64,000 bases of DNA. It comes from Bradyrhizobium sp. BTAi1. Lineage in GTDB: Bacteria; Pseudomonadota; Alphaproteobacteria; Rhizobiales; Xanthobacteraceae. Below are positions 1 to 8,142 of this stretch, piece by piece. The translations under genes and the position numbers were made by a program. The DNA lies in contig NC_009475.1 in NCBI RefSeq assembly GCF_000015165.1, positions 62,001 through 126,000 on the forward strand, written 5' to 3'. The notes beneath the pieces were generated by a model that worked only from the letters and a program-made list of their open reading frames with translations, did no database searches and had not been told where the DNA came from. How positions within the stretch are numbered: the stretch's first letter is position 1; the number at the start of each line of letters is the position of its first letter.

Positions 1-126
1 CGAGCATTTGCTCCGATCGCCAGAAGCCCGGCAACCGCGCGATGTCGTCGGACGAGGCAAAGAAATCCGAGAAATAGATCGCGCCGAGCGAGGCCGCCCA
101 GCGCGAATCGATCTGAGACTTGTTCC

Positions 127-402
127 TCAAAAGCGCGAAGATACTGCCCTCATTCCTTGCGACAGGAACCTTGCGAACAGGAAAAGACCGGCGGCAGCTG
201 ATCCCGCCGCTTGCCCCAGACTGGTTACGGCCGTCCATCGCCCAAGATCTCCCTGGTATCTGCCGGCAACAAGAGCCGTCCAATAGGTGATGACCGGCGC
301 TGCCATTCCAGCCGCAGCGGCAATCGCTCCAATCACAACAGCTAATTCAGCTGCGCCGTCGAAATTGGGGTAGCTGCGAGAGCAAGCGCCAATAACGCCC
401 AA
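127..402 (-). pseudogene. C-terminal fragment of an MFS transporter
   Basis: About 90 codons resembling the last third of a major facilitator transporter. The stretch APVITYWTALVAG, followed by a DLGRWTAVTSLGQAAGS-type segment, matches the corresponding part of the intact MFS protein at 61959-63239 (YPIVTYWVPLG, then DLGRVTAAASLGQALGS). The N-terminal helices are missing, and the sequence runs directly against an oleate hydratase fragment on the same strand. I therefore read it as a remnant, not a gene. It is the left member of an inverted pair with the copy at 62 kb. Confidence 0.7.
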
Positions 403-426
403 TGCAGGTGCGATCAGTGTCCGTCT

Positions 427-676
427 GACCTGGATGCTCTAGGGAGGGGATGGTCGATAGAAGGTCCCACGTGCATTCGTAATGATCAGTTGTCAGCATG
501 CGGCCTCCCCGAAGGGAATAGGAGCCGTCGTCAAGCGCGGTACCATCGAGGGATCCACCTGCTAACGGCAACGCGTCGTAGATTGCGATCTCGTGGCCGG
601 CGACACCTCCATCGCGGATCATGAAGGCGGCTCCTGCCAGCGAGCCGATTCCACTGCCAAGAAAATGACCTTTCAA
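427..676 (-). pseudogene. N-terminal fragment of oleate hydratase (MCRA family)
   Basis: The first ~83 codons look like the start of a fatty-acid double-bond hydratase (myosin-cross-reactive antigen family). There is a Rossmann-type GSGIGSLAGAAFMIRDGG, then GGSLDGTALDDGSYSLRGGR and a YECTWDLLSTIPSLEHPG segment, as in known OhyA proteins. A full enzyme has over 500 residues and uses FAD. Here similarity stops at about codon 83, and the reading frame continues into unrelated sequence overlapping an MFS fragment. The gene is truncated and should be inactive. Confidence 0.72.
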
Positions 677-778
677 GAGATCTGCTCCTCACAAAGCAGA
701 AGCCGCGTTGATCGGTGCACGACCGTGCGGCATGCGTCTTAAATCTACGGCTTTCTGCCACGCTTCGTTCAGTGTGAC

Positions 779-792
779 TTGATCTGCCTCAA
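779..792. promoter_or_regulatory. FixK/FNR-like box
   Basis: TTGATCTGCCTCAA fits the TTGA-N6-TCAA core bound by FNR/FixK-type regulators. It lies 150 bp upstream of the His-rich secreted protein (start 943) and about 100 bp upstream of the oleate hydratase fragment on the other strand. The same 14-mer occurs upstream of the BI-1 gene at 37154. Confidence 0.6.
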
Positions 793-942
793 CCGCCTTT
801 ACGATCCGCCTTAAAGCCAGATCGGCGCTGACCGCGCCGCTGGATCGGAAGTGATCCGGTCACGGAGCGATCGACGACGCTCTTCTATGCTCCTAACAAC
901 CCAAGCAGTTCGCTTGGGTAGCAAAACACAGGAGACACGCAC

Positions 943-1185
943 GTGACGCTCAAGACCAGGAAATTGCTTGCGGCCCCCCTCGCGGTTGCGACGATCAGCA
1001 TCGGATCTGTCGCCGGCGGAACCAACGCTCTTGCCGATGACCATGGCCACGGCTCCGGCCATGGCTTCTTCGATCACGGCCATGGCGACCATTTCTCGGG
1101 CGGGTACGACCATTGGAACGGCGACCCTCACGGCCACGGAAGCTGCTGGGTATTTGGTCCGCATGGACCGTACAACATCTGCTGA
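943..1185 (+). CDS. Small secreted His/Gly-rich protein
   Basis: 80 residues starting at GTG, with an AGGAGA ribosome site just upstream that supports this start. Residues 1-31 form a typical signal peptide (basic start, hydrophobic core, ending NALADD). The mature part carries repeated His-Gly pairs (DHGHGSGHGFFDHGHGDH and similar), so about one residue in four is His. It ends in a short segment with two Cys. Such composition suggests binding of Cu, Ni or Zn in the periplasm, but no known family is recognised. It is monocistronic, behind a FixK/FNR-like box. Confidence 0.7.
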   Translation: MTLKTRKLLAAPLAVATISIGSVAGGTNALADDHGHGSGHGFFDHGHGDHFSGGYDHWNGDPHGHGSCWVFGPHGPYNIC

Positions 1186-1382
1186 CAGCAGCAGCATGCT
1201 CTGAGCTTGATGCGGAGTGCCGCCACAGGTGAAGCGGCACCAGACGTCAAGAGCGCGTCGGGCTGCCGTTGCCGGTGCGGCCGCGCCTCCTCTGCGTGTC
1301 CTCCATATGAGTGACCGCCTTCCTTCCGCTACGGCTCAAATGGATCGTGGTGAGTTGCACTCGACCGGGTCACCTGCGAGGA

Positions 1383-1889
1383 TCAAAAATCCAACGAGAG
1401 CTTCAAACGCGCCTTTCCCAACCGACTCTTCAGGTTTGAGAGTTTCTCGAAAAACTCCGCCAGTTCGTCTGAACCGAATACCTCGAAGGCAAGCGCGCCG
1501 ATCGCTTCCTGCCGAGCGGCAAGCCGTGATAGATGGTCGTGGGATTGATCCGTGAGCGACATCCGGACCACCCGAGCATCAGTCGGCGACGAGTTGCGGT
1601 GCAACAGCCCACTCTTCTCCAGCCGCTTCGACTGCGTCGTGACGAACGATGAGTCGACCTGAAGCATCTTCGACACGGCATTGACGGGCACGCCATCGCC
1701 CTCGTCCAAATCGGATATGGCGAGCAGAATCATCCATTGCGGCCCGCTGATGTTGAGCGCCTTGGCCCAGAATTGGCAAAGCTTCATCAGGTAGATATTG
1801 ATGTGCACGATCTCCCAGGTGAAGCGATTGACAACCTCCTGATCGCGAATGCAGGAGTGGCGTGACCTACTCTTCCTCGTAGCGGACAT
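1383..1889 (-). CDS. MarR-family transcriptional regulator
   Basis: 168 residues, the usual size for the family. The middle holds a winged helix-turn-helix: LNISGPQWMILLAI, then VNAVSKMLQVDSSFVTTQSKRLEKSGLL as the recognition part, and a wing with SPTDARVVRMSLT. Flanking helices would form the dimer. MarR proteins usually repress nearby genes and respond to small ligands or oxidants. The target is unclear: tal lies downstream on the same strand, but more than 130 bp away. The first ~20 residues are basic and may be untranslated, as other starts are possible. Confidence 0.82.
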   Translation of the reverse strand: MSATRKSRSRHSCIRDQEVVNRFTWEIVHINIYLMKLCQFWAKALNISGPQWMILLAISDLDEGDGVPVNAVSKMLQVDSSFVTTQSKRLEKSGLLHRNSSPTDARVVRMSLTDQSHDHLSRLAARQEAIGALAFEVFGSDELAEFFEKLSNLKSRLGKARLKLSLDF

Positions 1890-2027
1890 AAATTGCTTTC
1901 AGAGTTCCTTGTACTCGCGTGAACCTCTAGGGTTACCATACAGGCGTCGATCTTTGTTACTACTCCAGGGCGGTCCAGGCTGGAAGTGCCGCGTAGGTCG
2001 AGCAATCATCATGGTCATCTTACATCG

Positions 2028-3113
2028 TCAAACCGTCGCCCGCCTCAGGTCCATCTTGGTCTTGATGCGGTCCATCAGGTTGTTCCAGGATTTTACGAAG
2101 GATGCAGCCCCCTCGTCCTGCAGTCGCGTGGCGAGCGCGTCGATGTCGATGCCGATATTAGCGAAACGGGCGAGAACCGCTTCGCAGTCGCCCCCGTCGG
2201 GCGCCAGGATCTCGCCCACCTCGCCGTGATCGGCAAAAGCCTTGAGCAAGCCCTCAGGCATGGTGTTGATCGTGAGCGGGGCTTCCAGCGCCTTGGCATA
2301 GAGGATGTCAGAGGCTTTGGGGTCCTTTGTGCCAGTGCTGGCCCATAGCAGACGCTGGGGGCGAGCGCCGGCGTTGGCGGCGCGCTGGAAACGCGCCGAG
2401 GACAGCAATTCACGGTAAGCTTTATAGGTGCGCTGAGCGACGGCGATGCCGAGCCGGTTGGTCAAATCAGTTGGGACCTTGCCGGCAACCGCGGCATCCC
2501 AGCGGCTGACGAACAGCGAGGCGACTGAGGCAACTGCCGGATTGAGCCCCGCCGCGATGCGCCGCTCGACGCCGCGCAGATAGGCATCGGCCGCGGCAAG
2601 ATACTGCTCGCGCGAGAAAAGCAGGGTGACGTTCACGGGAATGCCGGCAAAGATTGCCGCCTCGATGGCCGGCAGTCCCTCTGGAGTGCCGGGAATCTTG
2701 ATAAAGAGGTTGGGTTTACCGGCACGGCGGTGAAGATCGCTCGCGGCCGCCAGCGTGCGGTTAGTATCGTGGGCCAGAAGGGGCGAAATCTCGAGCGACA
2801 CCCAGCCGTCCACACCGTCGGTGCGAGCAAATACGGGGTGGAGTAGTTCGGCAGCGCCAGTCAGATCCGCGAGCGCCAAGTCGAAGAACAGGTCCTCGCC
2901 CGATTGGATCGACGGCGACCGAAGAGCGATATCGGCGTCGTACATCGTACTGTTCTTGATGGCTAGCTCGAAAATCGTGGGATTGGACGTAAGTCCGGAC
3001 ACCGAAAAGTCGTCTATATAGCGCTGCAGCGTCCCGTTCCGCAGTAAGTCTCGTGTGATGTTATCGAGCCATAGGCTCTGGCCGAGATCACGAAGCGTCT
3101 TGATTGCTCTCAT
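2028..3113 (-). CDS. tal: Transaldolase
   Basis: 361 residues, the length of the long bacterial transaldolase class. It would transfer a dihydroxyacetone unit from sedoheptulose 7-phosphate to glyceraldehyde 3-phosphate in the non-oxidative pentose phosphate pathway (cytoplasm). Visible family features are SGLTSNPTIFELAI near the N-terminus, the Schiff-base lysine region LFIKIPGTPEGLPAIE, and NVTLLFSREQY. Together with gnd and zwf at 8-10.7 kb it makes a partial pentose phosphate set. A broken copy of its 3' end lies at 57.9-58.1 kb in opposite orientation. No FixK-like box was seen directly upstream. Confidence 0.93.
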   Translation of the reverse strand: MRAIKTLRDLGQSLWLDNITRDLLRNGTLQRYIDDFSVSGLTSNPTIFELAIKNSTMYDADIALRSPSIQSGEDLFFDLALADLTGAAELLHPVFARTDGVDGWVSLEISPLLAHDTNRTLAAASDLHRRAGKPNLFIKIPGTPEGLPAIEAAIFAGIPVNVTLLFSREQYLAAADAYLRGVERRIAAGLNPAVASVASLFVSRWDAAVAGKVPTDLTNRLGIAVAQRTYKAYRELLSSARFQRAANAGARPQRLLWASTGTKDPKASDILYAKALEAPLTINTMPEGLLKAFADHGEVGEILAPDGGDCEAVLARFANIGIDIDALATRLQDEGAASFVKSWNNLMDRIKTKMDLRRATV

Positions 3114-3396
3114 CGCGTCACCTCAGGCTGGGTCATTGGCATGGCGTCCTACGGGATCGGCAGCTCGCAATCCACGAGCCTAATGAGCTCGAACCCGATA
3201 TTTCCGCGCCGGCGTAACGCGGGCGACCTCACTTGGCGAATTCAGGATTGTGGCGGCACGAGCCGCCGAGATGGCTTCGCCGGAGCCACGAAGCGCGCCC
3301 AAGAGGCCAGATAGCAAGGGACGAAGCGCCGATCGGAGCCGCGAACACGCGATCCCGGCAAGGCATCCTGAAGAACATGTATCGGCATCGCGCATC

Positions 3397-3753
3397 CTAT
3401 TTGCGACCTTTCCAGAGGTGACCGCCTTCGCAGCCAGGCGCATCTTTGCAGATGCTTTTCAGAGTGTGCGCCTTGATCCGCGCGTTGTCCTCCTCCAGGG
3501 CTGGTGTCATCCCCTCGTGCTCGTCCAGCGCACGACCTGGCGGCTTGCGCTTGCCGGTTGGCGCGACATATTGAGGGTGATGAGTGGGCGGCACAGCGCG
3601 GCTGGCTGCCTCATTCGAGGTCGTTCGAGGGGCATCGACCTGTCCAAATGCCGCGCCGACCAAGACCGCCAAGGTCGCGGCAACGAGCAGCGGTCCAAGT
3701 GCCGATTTTCGAAGGGGGGTTAGCCTGATACTATCCATCGATGTGTGCCCCAC
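3397..3753 (-). CDS. Hypothetical secreted or membrane-anchored protein
   Basis: 118 residues, or 113 if the second Met is used. Residues ~16-38 (LGPLLVAATLAVLVGAAFG) form a signal peptide or anchor. The rest is polar and Pro/His-containing, ending near a Cys pair (ICKDAPGC). I recognise no family. Support comes from the signal sequence and from a FixK/FNR-like box about 54 bp upstream of the start. Confidence 0.5.
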   Translation of the reverse strand: MGHTSMDSIRLTPLRKSALGPLLVAATLAVLVGAAFGQVDAPRTTSNEAASRAVPPTHHPQYVAPTGKRKPPGRALDEHEGMTPALEEDNARIKAHTLKSICKDAPGCEGGHLWKGRK

Positions 3754-3806
3754 CTGTTGGCGGTCCTTCCGGTCGCTTGAGAGTAGCGAGACCCGGCCAC
3801 GGCGTG

Positions 3807-3820
3807 TTGATTTAGCTCAA
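3807..3820. promoter_or_regulatory. FixK/FNR-like box overlapping a second palindrome
   Basis: TTGATTTAGCTCAA has the TTGA-N6-TCAA core. It overlaps a perfect 7-bp inverted repeat, GCTCAAC-AAT-GTTGAGC (3815-3831). Both lie about 55-75 bp upstream of the gene starting at 3753 on the minus strand. Confidence 0.55.
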
Positions 3821-3943
3821 CAATGTTGAGCCGAGTTCAGCTTGCAGCCATGACAGAAAAACTTGATACTGGGTCAGTTTGAGCAAACTGACCACCAGCA
3901 AACACCAGCACATTGAGATGCCCATGAGGGCCGCGTATCGTCC

Positions 3944-4423
3944 TCAAAATGCGCCGGGTAAGCCAGCCTGCGTCCGAACAAAGTTCCGTCCGGTCCATCG
4001 GAGCGCCGTCAGCCCATCATCATATCCTACCCGAATCTCGAGCTTCCCGTCTGCCTCAGTCATCCTGATATCGCGGGCATAGAGCTTCAGGATTCGGCGA
4101 TAGGCTTGCCCCGTCTTGATGTAGACCTCGTGCAGGCAGCCTTTGGATGAACAGATCACCTGGGCGTTACGGCAGCGCAGGTTCTCGAAATGGAGCGCGG
4201 CAAAGCTCGAGTTGCCGATGTCGATCGACGTCGAAAAATAATGCCTCGCGGCGATAGAATCGCCACATGCGTTTTCCAGTGCGAGAACTCGGGTACGCAG
4301 CTCGGGGGGCAATCCTTCGATGTGACGGGCGGCCCAGATCGGCTCCCTGGAAAGGCTGGAAAGCGCGATCGCTGCGTGGATGGGATAGATGATGAAGACA
4401 ACGGCGAGCAATATCTTGCGCAT
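3944..4423 (-). CDS. Secreted protein of unknown function, paralogue of 52132-52662
   Basis: 159 residues with a clear signal peptide (MRKILLAVVFIIYPIHAAIA). The mature part contains HIEGLPPELRTRVLALENACG, ARHYFSTSI, four Cys including a VICSSKGCLHEVY segment, YARDIRM and a C-terminal RWTGRNFV. The gene at 52 kb shares the same motifs in the same order (GLPADIRRAVTARERACG, GHYFSTS, NADGCLHEIYVE, YARDLKM, RWNGGRFV), so these are two members of one family. Function unknown. The Cys pairs suggest a disulfide-bonded periplasmic protein. It follows the redox operon on the same strand after a gap of about 90 bp. Confidence 0.72.
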   Translation of the reverse strand: MRKILLAVVFIIYPIHAAIALSSLSREPIWAARHIEGLPPELRTRVLALENACGDSIAARHYFSTSIDIGNSSFAALHFENLRCRNAQVICSSKGCLHEVYIKTGQAYRRILKLYARDIRMTEADGKLEIRVGYDDGLTALRWTGRNFVRTQAGLPGAF

Positions 4424-4512
4424 GGATCATCTCTCTTCGAATCGGACCTACCTCGGGCGCGGCGTCATCAAACCAAGCCATAAACCGCGTTTAAATTAAT
4501 GGTCCATCATGC

Positions 4513-5292
4513 TCAGTGCATACCGGCTCCGAACATCTTGCGATCGCGGAAGGAGTTTGTCTTGTGGCATTGGTAACACTGGCTGATCTGTGTTCCGCCG
4601 TGGCCGCCGGCTTCCATTCCAGCCATGCTGAAGTGCTCTGAATAATGGCTTGGTGGCGCCTCATGGCATTGCGCGCAGTCCTTTGACGTGGGAGATGGGT
4701 GTTGCGAGGACGCGATGCGCCAAGTTGTTGTCTGATGGCATCCCGCGCACTCCGTCCCGAAAAGTTCGCGATGCGTGTCCTGATTGCCATGACAGCTCGC
4801 GCAATCCAAGGAACTCTGCTCGGTCTGAGCAAGCGAAACTCCCAGGAAGTCGGCCATGTCTGCAAGCATCTGTCGCGTCACCCCGGCATGACCAGCCGTC
4901 CCAACGGTGACATGCGACCCTATTCTCTCGAGCGCAGCGTGATCCATCCTGGTGGGCCGCTCGCCACCCTGGTGCTCGCTATGGCAGCCGCGGCAGTCCT
5001 GAATGGTGGCGTGGAAGGCGGTCGGCTGCTTTGCAAGGTCTGCCGCCGTACTGGCGTGGCATTTGATGCATGCCGCTGCTTCGACCCCGCGAGCCGCCGT
5101 GTGGCAGCTTTCGCATTTGCCGTCCAGAAAGGAGTGTCCGGACGAAAGAGCGCCGGGCTGGAAAGCTGTGCGCCAACCGGGGACTGCGGCCGATCCGGTC
5201 CCATAAAGGCTGGCCAGCGCGATGATGGCGGCGATTGCGCCGCCGACGATCAGGACGAGATAGAAGCGGTTGACGTTCTTCACGTGAGCCAC
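4513..5292 (-). CDS. Membrane-anchored heptaheme c-type cytochrome
   Basis: 259 residues. An N-terminal hydrophobic segment (residues ~9-28) would anchor the protein with its body in the periplasm. Seven CxxCH haem-binding motifs follow: CESCH, CIKCH, CRGCH, CASCH, CAGCH, CAQCH and CYQCH, plus extra His residues that could be distal ligands. The pattern is that of cytochrome c3/c7-like multihaem electron carriers. It overlaps by 13 bp the end of the upstream cytochrome b-like gene, and that gene nearly abuts the reductase gene, so the three form one operon. The likely role is to accept electrons from the membrane partner and pass them to a periplasmic acceptor. The acceptor is unknown. Confidence 0.88.
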   Translation of the reverse strand: MAHVKNVNRFYLVLIVGGAIAAIIALASLYGTGSAAVPGWRTAFQPGALSSGHSFLDGKCESCHTAARGVEAAACIKCHASTAADLAKQPTAFHATIQDCRGCHSEHQGGERPTRMDHAALERIGSHVTVGTAGHAGVTRQMLADMADFLGVSLAQTEQSSLDCASCHGNQDTHRELFGTECAGCHQTTTWRIASSQHPSPTSKDCAQCHEAPPSHYSEHFSMAGMEAGGHGGTQISQCYQCHKTNSFRDRKMFGAGMH

Positions 5293-5987
5293 CGAAGCCC
5301 GTAGTAGATTTCGCCCCCAATGTGCAGAGTTAGCAACAGGTACATGAGGATAGCAGCAACCACATGGACAACGATCCAGCGCATGAAGACTTTCTTGAGA
5401 GCCTCGCGCGAGCCGATGCCATATTCAAGATCTGCAATGCTTTCGACGACCTGCAGCACGGATACATCGCGTAGCGCCGGTGCGCTGATGTTCGCGGCGG
5501 CCGCCTCTTCGAGCGCCAGGCGCCCGGCAATTGCCATGGCCGCCTGGTCGTAGGTCGAACGCAGGGTCGCCAGATGCGATTCCGCTTCTCTTAATTCGGT
5601 AGAGGTTTGCGGCAGATAATAGCGCCCCACGAATCCCGTCGCGACAACCACCAGCACCAAAACCAGAAGCGAGATCCCGAGAGGGCTCTGATACTTGTGA
5701 CCGGTATGCAGGATCGCCAGAAAGGCGCCGAACACGCCCGCATAGACGTGAAAGGCGAGCAGGCTGCGTAGCGACACCAATCGGGTGACCAATGACTTGA
5801 ACCAATCGACGTACTTGGCGAGCGGGTAGATCAGGAGCAACACCATCAAGGTGGCGGCGGCGACGCCAAGGATGAATCCTGTCAAGCTTCCGGCGAAGCG
5901 TGGCGCGGTGTGAAAAAGAAACGCCGGCACCAGGAAGAGGAGCAGAGAAAGGACGATTTCGACGATCAGGCGTTCGGTCTGGTTCAT
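5280..5987 (-). CDS. Membrane cytochrome b-like subunit
   Basis: 235 residues with about five hydrophobic helices (near residues 8-28, 33-57, 75-96, 104-124 and 205-226). Candidate haem ligands sit in FHVYAGVFGAFLAILHTGHK and in the last helix pair (IVVHVVAAILMYLLLTLHIG), as in b-type membrane cytochromes and ferric-reductase-like proteins. A charged amphipathic region (~130-190) separates the helices. It lies between the reductase gene (3 bp gap) and the heptaheme cytochrome (13 bp overlap), which fits a quinone or haem-b relay between them. No exact family can be named. Confidence 0.75.
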   Translation of the reverse strand: MNQTERLIVEIVLSLLLFLVPAFLFHTAPRFAGSLTGFILGVAAATLMVLLLIYPLAKYVDWFKSLVTRLVSLRSLLAFHVYAGVFGAFLAILHTGHKYQSPLGISLLVLVLVVVATGFVGRYYLPQTSTELREAESHLATLRSTYDQAAMAIAGRLALEEAAAANISAPALRDVSVLQVVESIADLEYGIGSREALKKVFMRWIVVHVVAAILMYLLLTLHIGGEIYYGLRWLT

Positions 5988-5990
5988 TTC

Positions 5991-8003
5991 TCAGGCCTCG
6001 ACGACCAGATTGCCGACCGATTTGGCTTGGCAAGCCAAGACGATGTTCTGCGCCTTGTCTTCGGGTGTGAGCGCCTCCTCGACCTCCATAGTCACCTTGC
6101 CTTCGAGAAGTTTTGTCTTGCAGGTGCCGCAGATCCCGATCCGGCAGGAATAATCGATGGGTACGCCAATGGACTCCGCGACCTCGAGCACAGTCTTGTC
6201 CGGCGGCAGGGGAACGAGCTTGTCCGATTTCGCAAAGCGAATGGTGGCGGTTGCGGGCCCAATCGCCGGTGCCGTGGGTTGCAAGGCGCCGGCACCGCTA
6301 CCTGCGGCTCCGCCTTGCACGATCTGGGTGACGCCCGGGGGCGGCACGGCGCCGCGCGCCGGCCCGAAGGCCTCGGTCTTGACCTGGTCAGGCGGGACGC
6401 CGAGTTCGGCGAGCAGCTTCTTCATCGCTTGCATCATGCCGGGCGGTCCGCAGAGGTGGACGCGCCGGCTGGTAATCTCGGGCACGGACTGAAGTAGAAA
6501 CTCCCTGGTGATGTGTCCTTCGGCCCCCATCCAGGACGTGCCGGCCGCACGCGCCATGGTGGCTGCGACATGAAGGTTGTGCATCCGGCGCTGGAGATAT
6601 TCGAGCTCGTCGCGAAAGATGAAATGCGCCGTGCTCTGCGCCCCGTAGACGAGAAATGTTTCACCCTTCCAGGTCGTATCAAACAGATACCGGATTGCAG
6701 CCATCAGCGGCGTAATGCCGACACCGCCTCCGATGAACACCACGCTGTCCGCTTCCTTGCCGGTGAAGGTGAACGTGCCTGACGGCGCGGCCACCTCGAG
6801 CAGATCGCCTTCGACCACCTTGTCATGCATGTAGTCGGAGAAAATTCCCGGTTCTTCGCGCTTGATCGTGGTCTCGACATAGGCGCTTTGTGCAGCCGAT
6901 GACGCAATCGTGTAGGATCGCCGGACGAGCTTGCCATCGATCTCCGCCGAGTAGGTGAGGAATTGGCCCGGCAGGAAGCTGAACGGAACCGGCCCGCCAT
7001 CCGGATTTTTGAGCCTGAACGTTTTCACGTCCTTTGTTTCAGGAAAGATTGCGGCGACCCGAAGCTTTCCTTTCCATGGCCCCGCGTTTGCGGTGGTTGT
7101 ACGGGCTGCAGGAAAAGATAAAGGTTCAGGTCGCGCCTCTGCAGCGGCGGGGGGCGCAGATGTTGATCCCGGACCCGTAGCCGGCGTGCTGCCTGGGGGG
7201 ATTTTCGACGCAGCAGTCAAGGGGATGGGAGGCCTCCCCGAGGAAGCTGCGACTGCCGGGACACGTGTCAGACGCTCGACCAAGGCGCTGGCGCGGCGCA
7301 TGCGCAAGAAGTAGATCGCAAGCATGGCTGTTGCGAATGTCGCCACCACCGCCATCGTAATCACATGAAACCAAGACAGGCCGAGCGCCGAAAGACTGTC
7401 GCTTGCCGTCGCGGAAGGGATGCTTAGCTGAGACTTGAACCAGGCCTGCGCAATTTGCGGTGGCGATTTGCCTTCGGCAAGGGCGCGAAGCGTCGTTGCG
7501 CCGCTCTTGACATTGCTCAGTCCGTCGCGCAGCCGGCCCGCGGCCTGTTCGACAGCGGCGGAGTCTCCCGCTGACCTGGCTTGGCGAAGCGCACTTTCCG
7601 CGTTGGCGATCTCGGTCGTGCCATTCGTGATTTGAGCTTGGGCCTGTGCCTCGATCATGCGGCGCTGCTCGGCCGACAACGTCGGCAAGTTCATCAGGGA
7701 GGGATAAAACTCCTTCGCGGGGCGGCGCCCCATCTCACCCATGCCCCCCATCTCTCCCATACTGCCGCCCATCTCGCCGCGGGGGCTCGCGCCCATCGCG
7801 CCACTGCCCATTTCTCCCATGCCGGGCATCCCAAGGCCGCGCTGGTTGGGAGAAGGAGTAGGCGGAACAGACATCTCGGAATGGGGGGCGCCGTGCCCTC
7901 CTTCCATCTGCGCGGGCGCCCGCGACACCGAGATGACCAAGAATGCGACAGCCAGAAACCATGAAACGGCGGTCAAGCCTCCCGGTTGTTCATGAAATCC
8001 CAT
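5991..8003 (-). CDS. Met-rich membrane FAD/NAD(P)H reductase with C-terminal 2Fe-2S ferredoxin domain
   Basis: 670 residues in four parts. An N-terminal hydrophobic segment is followed by a Met/Gly-rich stretch (repeats like GEMGGSMGEMGGMGEMG) and a helical region. A second membrane helix lies near residue 210 (WFHVITMAVVATFATAMLAIY). A ferredoxin-NADP reductase module follows, with RSYTIASS for FAD and GGGVGITPLMAAI for the nicotinamide nucleotide. The C-terminal plant-type 2Fe-2S domain has CRIGICGTC plus a later Cys in LACQAKS. It would move electrons from NAD(P)H via FAD and 2Fe-2S to the two cytochromes encoded downstream. The Met-rich part resembles copper-binding segments. An inverted repeat lies just upstream of the start. 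Confidence 0.88.
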   Translation of the reverse strand: MGFHEQPGGLTAVSWFLAVAFLVISVSRAPAQMEGGHGAPHSEMSVPPTPSPNQRGLGMPGMGEMGSGAMGASPRGEMGGSMGEMGGMGEMGRRPAKEFYPSLMNLPTLSAEQRRMIEAQAQAQITNGTTEIANAESALRQARSAGDSAAVEQAAGRLRDGLSNVKSGATTLRALAEGKSPPQIAQAWFKSQLSIPSATASDSLSALGLSWFHVITMAVVATFATAMLAIYFLRMRRASALVERLTRVPAVAASSGRPPIPLTAASKIPPGSTPATGPGSTSAPPAAAEARPEPLSFPAARTTTANAGPWKGKLRVAAIFPETKDVKTFRLKNPDGGPVPFSFLPGQFLTYSAEIDGKLVRRSYTIASSAAQSAYVETTIKREEPGIFSDYMHDKVVEGDLLEVAAPSGTFTFTGKEADSVVFIGGGVGITPLMAAIRYLFDTTWKGETFLVYGAQSTAHFIFRDELEYLQRRMHNLHVAATMARAAGTSWMGAEGHITREFLLQSVPEITSRRVHLCGPPGMMQAMKKLLAELGVPPDQVKTEAFGPARGAVPPPGVTQIVQGGAAGSGAGALQPTAPAIGPATATIRFAKSDKLVPLPPDKTVLEVAESIGVPIDYSCRIGICGTCKTKLLEGKVTMEVEEALTPEDKAQNIVLACQAKSVGNLVVEA

Positions 8004-8020
8004 TCAGCGTCTCCATTTTC

Positions 8021-8046
8021 AAGACCAATTCGACGGGATTGGTCTT
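8021..8046. promoter_or_regulatory. Inverted repeat between zwf and the redox operon
   Basis: AAGACCAAT-N8-ATTGGTCTT is a perfect 9-bp inverted repeat. It ends 18 bp before the ATG of the reductase gene (8003, minus strand) and lies about 97 bp past the zwf stop. No T-run follows on the minus strand, so an operator or a translation-affecting hairpin is likelier than a terminator. Confidence 0.45.
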
Positions 8047-8142
8047 CGTCTCGGCAGGCTCAGCGGAGAATAGCACGCTCAGTGGCGAGGCTCGACATGG
8101 GAGCGGATCCAGCCCGTCGAGCAGAGCTAAGCTATCCCCTGA

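Noticed and set aside
3180..3443. 87-codon open frame on the minus strand upstream of tal
   Set aside because: No signal, domain or ribosome site. It overlaps the better supported gene at 3397-3753.
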